Of a stretch of DNA of 15,398 bases, positions 6,621 to 12,691 are shown one piece after another; positions within the stretch are counted from its first letter, which is position 1, and every line of letters begins with the position of its first letter. The notes under the pieces were generated by a model. The model saw only the letters and a program-made list of their open reading frames with translations. It did no database searches and was not told the DNA's origin. The stretch is from Nitrospinaceae bacterium. Its GTDB lineage: Bacteria > Nitrospinota > Nitrospinia > Nitrospinales > VA-1. Location of the stretch: NCBI GenBank assembly GCA_029261675.1, contig JAJDBA010000078.1, forward strand, positions 1 to 15,398, given 5' to 3'. A program made the translations under genes and the position numbers.

Positions 6621-7679
6621 ATGGATAAAAAAACAATGTTCGATCGCTTGGTTGAAAACGCTCTGGATTTTTTGGAAAAGGCGATTGATGAACTAAATGA
6701 GCATCCAAAATACTCAGTGATTCATTTCCACGCCTCGCTTGAACTTTTCATAAAAGCGCGATTGATGGAAGAGCACTGGACATTGGTCATAGCTAAGGGT
6801 AAGGAGCCGGATTGGGATAAGTTTGTTGCTGGGGATTTTAAATCTGTGTCTCTTGATGAAGCCGCGAGCAGATTAGACAAAGTTGTTCGCAGTGGATTAT
6901 CAAAAAGAGCCCTTGAAGAGTTTCAGGGCGTGGCCAAAGATCGAAATAAAATGATTCATTTCTTCCATAAGGCTCATTCGCCTGATGCTGATAGTAAACA
7001 AAAGCAGGAAATAATTAAAAAGCAACTTACCGCATGGTATTTCCTGCATACCCTTTTGAGGGAGCAGTGGAAAAACACCTTTGCTCCCTGGTCAGACAGG
7101 ATTTCAGATATAGACAAATCACTGAGGAAATTTCACGAGTTTTTGAAAATCATATTTGACAATTTAAAAGACGAGATAAAAAATCAGAAAAGGGTCGGGA
7201 TTTTAATTAGAAAATGCCCCTCCTGTGGCTTCAAAGCAAAAAAACATTCTAAAGATAAGGACACAGTTTACAAATCTGAATGCATGGTTTGTAATCTTAA
7301 GAATTCATGTTTGCAAATTGAGTGTGAGGATTGCGATTCCCATGTGTTTTTTGAAGATGAAGGGTTTTCTGTTTGCAAAAGCTGCAAAAAAAAATATGAA
7401 CCAGATGATTTGGTAAAAGTATTAATTGATGCTGGGGCCGCTTATACTGCCACAAAAGATGGTGATGATTCATACGATGAGGGGAATTGTGACTATTGCG
7501 ATGGTTACCATACTGTAGCCCGGACTGAAAACAATGAATATATATGTACATCTTGCTTTGAAGTTTTTGAGTTTTTAGAAAGGTGTGGCTGGTGTAATGA
7601 TCCCAATACAGGAGATATGGAAGCCAGTTCTTGGGCGGGTTGCAATTTTTGCTCTGGTAAAGACCTGGACAGGGATTGA
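6621..7679 (+). CDS. HEPN-domain protein with four zinc ribbons, putative RNase/defence protein
   Basis: The N-terminal half (about 1-180) is all-helical with the Rx4H motif of HEPN ribonucleases: Arg108-Asn109, then His113, in KDRNKMIHFFH. Asn after Arg is typical of active HEPN families. Residues 195-345 hold eight Cys-x2-Cys knuckles (199/202, 221/224, 235/238, 252/255, 290/293, 309/312, 322/325, 341/344), enough for four zinc ribbons. HEPN RNases are common toxins and anti-phage effectors; the ribbons probably bind nucleic acid or a partner protein. The gene stands alone, with no antitoxin beside it, so any self-control would have to be internal. It sits as cargo between the relaxase and a truncated small ORF and is AT-richer than both. 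Start is the ATG at 6621, with AGG five bases upstream. Confidence 0.8.
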   Translation: MDKKTMFDRLVENALDFLEKAIDELNEHPKYSVIHFHASLELFIKARLMEEHWTLVIAKGKEPDWDKFVAGDFKSVSLDEAASRLDKVVRSGLSKRALEEFQGVAKDRNKMIHFFHKAHSPDADSKQKQEIIKKQLTAWYFLHTLLREQWKNTFAPWSDRISDIDKSLRKFHEFLKIIFDNLKDEIKNQKRVGILIRKCPSCGFKAKKHSKDKDTVYKSECMVCNLKNSCLQIECEDCDSHVFFEDEGFSVCKSCKKKYEPDDLVKVLIDAGAAYTATKDGDDSYDEGNCDYCDGYHTVARTENNEYICTSCFEVFEFLERCGWCNDPNTGDMEASSWAGCNFCSGKDLDRD

Positions 7680-7686
7680 CCGAGGA

Positions 7687-7770
7687 TTAGTTCCCCGGAC
7701 CTGGTGAGAGTTCGTATTTGCTGGCCCTCAGGTTATTGAGTGCGCGAAGGATATTTTCGAGCGGAGACAA
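7687..7770 (-). pseudogene. 3' fragment of the small backbone ORF (copy of 9198-9277)
   Basis: Read on the minus strand this gives LENILRALNNLRASKY and then a TAA stop at 7687-7689. It matches the C-terminus of the intact small protein at 9198-9407 (LENIIRALNNLRARKY). Only the last 25 or so codons remain; the match fades around 7765-7770, where the relaxase fragment begins. It lies seven bases beyond the HEPN gene stop, convergent to it. Confidence 0.85.
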
Positions 7771-7775
7771 AGGGT

Positions 7776-7882
7776 AGAGCGAGACTAAGAAGCCGGATAA
7801 AACCGTGGCCGACTGGAAACGTATCAAACAAAGGGGCGGCCATGGCGACAACCTTGACCAAGGTTTAGATTATGGGAGATAA
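7776..7882 (+). pseudogene. 3' fragment of the relaxase gene
   Basis: The forward frame reads KTVADWKRI, then Q-R, G-D-N, and ends in LDYGR and a TAA at 7880-7882, matching the end of the relaxase at 5056-6519 (KTVADWKRIEQRRG to DYGR). An in-frame stop at 7775 and the lack of a start show it is a remnant of about 35 codons. Together with the adjacent small-ORF fragment it forms a chimeric junction between two doubled cargo units. Confidence 0.85.
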
Positions 7883-7932
7883 TATTATTAACAATATATT
7901 AATTGGATTCACAGCATAGGATTCTGAAATTT

Positions 7933-9093
7933 ATGGCCCAGTTTCAACGCCAAACTAAATATGATGGAAGGATGGTTTACCTTCCCAATGTCCACGATAT
8001 CCGATCCGGCGATATTCTCCTTACCCGAAACGTCGAAAGCAAAGATCTTCAAGGGTTAATACAATCAGGAGCTATTAGGGTTGCTACACTAGGGCGTTTT
8101 AGTCACGCTCTAGTATGTTCAAGGTCTCCAACCTTTGTGGAAGCTATTGGAACGGGAGTAAGCACCTTGTCGCTTGCTCGCTGTTTTGCGCATGATATCG
8201 CGAACGTGCGGGTACTTCGATATCCGGATTATGAGATAGCCCGTAAGGCTGGCAGGCTTGCCCTAAGTGAAATAGGCCGTGATTATTCATTCATCCAAGC
8301 AATTCAGTCCCCGTTTCCTATCCCAATCTTACCCAAGATTAAGAACCACGGGACCTTTTGTTCAGCGCTTGTTGCGCAGTTATATATGAATGCGGGATCC
8401 TTAATTTTTAAAAAGACCCCCGTTGATCGAACAACCCCAGAAACAATCGACTCCCTAGAGGAATTGCAGGACATCACTAACACGGTGTTTCAAGAAAAAT
8501 TAGCCCTAGAAAATATCGAGGAGATGTCTGCTCTAGATGGAGACAGAGTTTTTACACTATCTGCGGCTCAAACGGAATTCTCGAATAATTGTGCGAAGGA
8601 GCTTTCCCCCATCGCCAAAAGAATCGCAAATGAATTTCCTGAATGTGATTTTAAAGACGCTCATACTTTTATTGGATTTATCCAATTTATTTTAAATGCC
8701 ATCGCTAAAGAGGGAAACGTTCCCGCGGAACGCCGCAGCGAATACTCTGCAAAAATATCCCAGTTTGATAAAGAGCTTGAGGCGTTCATGATTGAGGGCA
8801 AATATGCACAAATCCTGGACGAAATCATTTCGGCAGACGATTCCAGCATGATGAATCTCTTGCGACAGTCATTCGAGTCAAGACCCAATATTGACCTAGA
8901 ACTTATAAGAAACCATGTTGAGGCTCGCAGCGAACACCTGTCTGAACGCCGACATTCCATGGATTCTTTGGCAGTAGCCCAGGGCCGTTCGGCTGCTTTA
9001 CGTGAATATCTATTCTCCGAGAAGAAGGCCATTGAAGCCATTCAGCTGCAAAATGTTTTGTTCGAGGAAATTCTAAGGAAATTAGGCGCGTAA
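7933..9093 (+). CDS. Permuted papain-like (NlpC/P60 superfamily, YiiX-like) amidase/peptidase with helical C-terminal region
   Basis: Counting from the TTG at 7903, residues 33-90 read D-I-R-S-G-D-I-L-L, then GRFSHALV with His68, then TFVEAIGTGV with Glu80. Cys153 follows in GTFCSALVAQLY. This His-before-Cys order marks the circularly permuted branch of the NlpC/P60 (papain-like) superfamily, whose members act on amide bonds in peptides, lipids or cell-wall material. Residues about 200-396 are helical, partly coiled-coil, with no recognised motif. No signal peptide is seen, so it probably acts in the cytosol or is delivered otherwise. I chose ATG 7933 (386 aa, AGGA 11 bases upstream) over the TTG at 7903, which lacks a ribosome-binding site. 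It is cargo between the relaxase fragment and the small ORF. Substrate unknown. Confidence 0.75.
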   Translation: MAQFQRQTKYDGRMVYLPNVHDIRSGDILLTRNVESKDLQGLIQSGAIRVATLGRFSHALVCSRSPTFVEAIGTGVSTLSLARCFAHDIANVRVLRYPDYEIARKAGRLALSEIGRDYSFIQAIQSPFPIPILPKIKNHGTFCSALVAQLYMNAGSLIFKKTPVDRTTPETIDSLEELQDITNTVFQEKLALENIEEMSALDGDRVFTLSAAQTEFSNNCAKELSPIAKRIANEFPECDFKDAHTFIGFIQFILNAIAKEGNVPAERRSEYSAKISQFDKELEAFMIEGKYAQILDEIISADDSSMMNLLRQSFESRPNIDLELIRNHVEARSEHLSERRHSMDSLAVAQGRSAALREYLFSEKKAIEAIQLQNVLFEEILRKLGA

Positions 9094-9197
9094 ATAGCGA
9101 CGAATTTTTTCCGAGCATGCTTTAAAGGGTGAGTGTAGAAAACATCGGCTGCAAAACTTTGAAAATAAATAGAAAGGAATCACTTTGAGTCTGGGGA

Positions 9198-9407
9198 TTA
9201 AATCTCCGGATCGTGTGAGAAATCATATTTACGAGCTCTCAGGTTATTTAGTGCGCGGATGATATTTTCGAGCGAGGCGAGGGCGTTTCTCCGGTCCGGT
9301 GAGTTCCGTTCACTGGCAACCACGATGTTATAGACCTTCCGGTAAAGGGCGAGAAGTTCTTGTTCGCTCAAACCTTCCAGTTCGTGCATGACGATCAAAT
9401 GTTCCAT
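9198..9407 (-). CDS. Small conserved-looking helical protein of the mobile backbone (69 aa)
   Basis: I do not recognise a named family. The product starts MEHLIVMHELEGLSEQELLA, with a very strong ribosome-binding site (AAGGAGG) a few bases upstream, which rules out the longer in-frame start at 9506. It is predicted helical: an acidic first helix, then RRNALASLENIIRALNNLR, which could be a nucleic-acid or protein-binding helix. Its partial duplication at 7687-7770, always convergent to cargo and paired with the relaxase 3' end, shows it belongs to the relaxase backbone. It may be a mobilization accessory protein, but that is guesswork from position. Confidence 0.75.
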   Translation of the reverse strand: MEHLIVMHELEGLSEQELLALYRKVYNIVVASERNSPDRRNALASLENIIRALNNLRARKYDFSHDPEI

Positions 9408-9792
9408 TTTTTCCTCCTTATTTCTTAAACCCGAGCCATCCGGGCCTTTCATGATGTTCAGGAGGAGCAGTAACGGCAGGTTCCCGCACCCGCAGGGATG
9501 CAACAAAGTGGAGGAGGTCCGCCCTTGCGTGGAAACAATTCCGATGCTGTAAAACCTAAATTGAAAGGCCAGAACGGTTGAGGGATGAATGAAGGAGGAT
9601 AGTGGGTATTTAACAATGTCTGAAAATATTTTGGCTTTTAGGCCTCTTGTTTTTCTTCAGCATACTTAATTAATGCGGTATATTAACTGCCAGCGGACGT
9701 TCGTTGGGCCAGCATAATTCCGCAAACAGCCTATTGTGAATAAATCCTTTCGAAATTAAAAAAAGGTTTAAAGTTAGAAAGAGATTTAGGTT
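9408..9792. other. Non-coding region between backbone and defence operon
   Basis: No credible gene is seen. The left part (to about 9600) is GC-rich and includes the ribosome-binding site and upstream region of the small minus-strand ORF. The right part is AT-rich and should hold the promoter of the nuclease/ATPase pair; a poor candidate is TTGTGA at 9735-9740, 16 bp, then TTAAAA. The composition change near 9600 probably marks the boundary of the next cargo insert. Confidence 0.5.
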
Positions 9793-10923
9793 ATGAGCAA
9801 TGTTTTCTTAGAAACCTTCATTGACAAGCCAGTACGTGAGTCAAGTGGTGCTAGATCGGCAAACAGGTTTGACTTTCAGAAAAACTGGTCTCTCTGCGAA
9901 CTATTAGTTTTGCATGCCAATAATGAAGACTACCTCATGGTATTTGAGCACCACGAGGATGTTGTTGTGCTCAACTCACAAGCTAACCCCTCAGGTGCAA
10001 TTTTTTATCAAGTAAAATCAAAATCATCAGGAAACTGGACAATTAAATTGCTTACCAAACCGGTGGACGGGGATAGTTCTAAATCAGTTTTAAGCAAACT
10101 GTATTCTAACTATCTTCAATTTCCAGAAAATGTGCAAAGTTTAGTTTTTACATCGAACCAAGGGTTATCAGGCAAGCTTAAAAATGGTGATAAAGCGATT
10201 GATCACGAAATGGTTTCGTTCTCGAATTTATCGGATAAAGATAAAGAGGAAATTCATTTAGCCATCGAACCAAGTGGGCAGGAGTATTGCGATATTGTTG
10301 GATTAAAAAATATTGTTGTGAAAAAAACCGATTTACGACCGAGCGACCATACCACAATAACAAAAGGGAAAATTGTAGAATTTTTTGAAAAAAAATACCC
10401 AGATAGTGAAGTGCAATATTCATTGGTTTACAAAACTTTCTTTGATGAGATAAGGCGTAAAACAAATTGCGAAAAAACGATTTCTCAAGTTAACGAGTTT
10501 CAGGATTACAAATGCATAGGTCGTTCAAATTTTCAGGATATGGTAAATACTGTTTTGCTAGAACGTCGTGACAGCGAATTATGGGACGAAGCCAACCAAT
10601 TACTAACATCTGAAGGCTATGATTTTATCCAACGGAAAAAAGTCAGAGGGAATTGGCGGCGATATGTCGTGGATAGAATGGATGTGGAGAACGAGTTATT
10701 CATGCAGTTTCGGGAAGCAGTACGTCTTGAAATCAAGAAGTTCGTCGATAATTTTAGCTCTGGTACTTTTGGGGAACTTTTGAAAAATGCATCAAGTGAA
10801 TTAGTAAAAAAATTTGGGGACGATTTTAGTGAGGATTATATTAATGACGCGATTCTTCATGAGGCAATAAAAGATGATTCAATACAGACGTCTAATTCGA
10901 AACCTGCGGGTAAAGTTAAATGA
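9793..10923 (+). CDS. lmuA: DUF4297/Cap4-like nuclease subunit, Lamassu (LmuA)/ABC-3C type
   Basis: The N-terminal 200 residues look like a DUF4297/Cap4-type endonuclease: PVRESSGARSANRF near the start, then FEHHEDVVVL (Glu52, Asp56) and FYQVKSK (Gln73, Lys75), a PD-(D/E)xK-style active site of the E-D...QxK form. The C-terminal 150 residues, with RGNWRRYVVDRM and long helices, fit the C-terminal interaction domain of ABC-3C/Lamassu effectors. In such systems an SMC-like ATPase senses invading DNA and releases the nuclease to cleave DNA and abort infection. Its stop overlaps the next gene's start (ATGA), a coupled two-gene operon. The lmuA label is an inference from architecture. Confidence 0.7.
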   Translation: MSNVFLETFIDKPVRESSGARSANRFDFQKNWSLCELLVLHANNEDYLMVFEHHEDVVVLNSQANPSGAIFYQVKSKSSGNWTIKLLTKPVDGDSSKSVLSKLYSNYLQFPENVQSLVFTSNQGLSGKLKNGDKAIDHEMVSFSNLSDKDKEEIHLAIEPSGQEYCDIVGLKNIVVKKTDLRPSDHTTITKGKIVEFFEKKYPDSEVQYSLVYKTFFDEIRRKTNCEKTISQVNEFQDYKCIGRSNFQDMVNTVLLERRDSELWDEANQLLTSEGYDFIQRKKVRGNWRRYVVDRMDVENELFMQFREAVRLEIKKFVDNFSSGTFGELLKNASSELVKKFGDDFSEDYINDAILHEAIKDDSIQTSNSKPAGKVK

Positions 10924-12620
10924 AAAACTTGCGGTTAATAAACATGCTTCTCGTATCGCATCGAGAAAAGAAAGCAAAGAAAATCGAGTTCGACCCCAAG
11001 GTGACGATAATTCAGGGAGAGAATGACACTGGAAAATCGTCTGTAATAAAGGACATTCAATATGTTTTTGGCGCAAATCCACATAAAAGACATCAAAAAT
11101 GGATAGAGGCAGATGTGGCCATTTTGATGAGGTTCGAATTAGACGAAGTGCCTTACTCTATATACAGACATCGCAATTCATTCACTCTATTTGATAATAA
11201 CGATAAGCAAATCGGTACATATTCAAGTGTTACCTTGGAGCTAGCCCCTGCCTTAGCCAAGCTTTTTGACTTTAAACTTAAACTAACCGATAGAGAGGAT
11301 AAGCTGATTATCCCACCCCCTGCCTATCTCATGCTTCCTTTCTATATCGATCAGGATAAAGGTTGGACCGGCACCTGGTGCTCTTTTACCAATCTTGCTC
11401 AGTTTGCATATTGGAAACAAAAAGTCTCAGGTTATCATTTTGGAATTAGGCCAGACAAATGGTATGAGCTGGACGCAACGCGAAAAATTTACGAAGGGGA
11501 TAAGGATGAGCCTGAACGCCAAGTCGCCGCTATTAAATCAGTGCGTGATAAAACTTATAAAGACTTTTCAAGGGTAGATTTTGATATTGATATAGATAAC
11601 TTTCGGGAAGAAATAGAGCGGCTTCTTAAGGGATGTGATGACTTAAAGCTTTTGGAGGGTAAGTACAGAAAATCAATGACAGAGTTAAGGACCGAGAAAA
11701 TTCGTTTAGAAGCCCAGATTGAGATAGTTTCTAAAACTCATGATGAATTGAGTGATGACTACAAATTTTCATCTGGAAATGACGATGATTCAATAGGCTG
11801 TCCAACATGTGGCGCTCAATATGAAAACTCATTTTCCGAACGCTTTGAAATTGCCAAAGATACAGAAACATGTTCTGACTTGCTTTCCTCTCTAAGGGAA
11901 GATTTGAAAAATGTGGAAAAAGAAATTGCAAAAACTGAGCTCCTGCTGGGTAAGAATTCAGAGAGCATTTTACAGATCAAAGATATCCTATCGCAGAGGC
12001 AAGGAGACGTTAAGCTCAAGGACCTTATTGAAATTGAAGGAAAAAAATCTTTAATAGCTCATCTAGATAAGGAAGGTGAAATCTATAGGAATGAAATAGA
12101 TAGCATTGATACTCTTATAGAAGAAATCAAAGAAAAGATGAAGCTGTATGATGATCCCGAGCATCGCAAAAATATTTTAGCGGGGTACAGTGAAATCCTA
12201 AGAAAAAACACTTTCAAGCTTGATGTACACTCTTTAAGCGACGGGGTATTCAAAAGTATCAATGCTTCTATTGAAGAGAGTGGTAGTGATCTTCCGAGAG
12301 CTGTTTTAGCTTATTTTTTTACGGCTCTTAGTGTGATACAGGAAAATGGAAATGCAACATACTTCCCAATTGTTATAGACGCTCCAAATCAACAGGAACA
12401 AGACTTGGTTAATTTGAAAAAGATGTTAGGTTTCATATTGGATAATCGCCCTGAGGGAAGGCAGTTGGTGTTAGGTTTGGTTGATGACGCTGGTGTTGAT
12501 TTTGGTGGGAAAGTTATTACATTTGACAGGAAATACTCTGTTCTAAGTGAAGAGTCCTATAAAAACGTGTCTGATGAGATGAGGCATTTTCAGACTGAAA
12601 ATTTAGCTATTCAAGAGTGA
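10920..12620 (+). CDS. lmuB: SMC/Rad50-like ATPase, Lamassu (LmuB)/ABC-3C type
   Basis: Walker A is GENDTGKS at residues 33-40. A central region of charged helices (about 225-410) carries CPTC at 294-297, placed like a Rad50 zinc hook. The Walker B strand is YFPIVIDAPNQQEQD (about 481-495), with the Asp-Ala-Pro-Asn-Gln-Gln ending typical of ABC-3C/Lamassu ATPases. The signature-like segment GSDLPRAVLAYFF (from 455) replaces the classical LSGGQ. At 566 residues the arms are much shorter than in true SMC proteins. It should bind DNA ends or structures and control the nuclease encoded just upstream. No middle (LmuC-like) gene is present, so this is the two-gene form. The next gene downstream encodes a Sel1 protein with its own spacer. 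Confidence 0.75.
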   Translation: MKNLRLINMLLVSHREKKAKKIEFDPKVTIIQGENDTGKSSVIKDIQYVFGANPHKRHQKWIEADVAILMRFELDEVPYSIYRHRNSFTLFDNNDKQIGTYSSVTLELAPALAKLFDFKLKLTDREDKLIIPPPAYLMLPFYIDQDKGWTGTWCSFTNLAQFAYWKQKVSGYHFGIRPDKWYELDATRKIYEGDKDEPERQVAAIKSVRDKTYKDFSRVDFDIDIDNFREEIERLLKGCDDLKLLEGKYRKSMTELRTEKIRLEAQIEIVSKTHDELSDDYKFSSGNDDDSIGCPTCGAQYENSFSERFEIAKDTETCSDLLSSLREDLKNVEKEIAKTELLLGKNSESILQIKDILSQRQGDVKLKDLIEIEGKKSLIAHLDKEGEIYRNEIDSIDTLIEEIKEKMKLYDDPEHRKNILAGYSEILRKNTFKLDVHSLSDGVFKSINASIEESGSDLPRAVLAYFFTALSVIQENGNATYFPIVIDAPNQQEQDLVNLKKMLGFILDNRPEGRQLVLGLVDDAGVDFGGKVITFDRKYSVLSEESYKNVSDEMRHFQTENLAIQE

Positions 12621-12691
12621 TTTTTTTAAGTTTCATTTGCAAAAATAATCATTTGTCTAGATTCCAATACCCCTTCATTTAAAAAAGGTCT

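Noticed and set aside
9642..9692. Minus-strand frame ending EEKQEA and stop, sharing a 14-base word with the end of the ardC fragment
   Set aside because: A 14-base match is about what chance allows in a window of this size on both strands, an in-frame stop lies just upstream, and no terminator hairpin follows.
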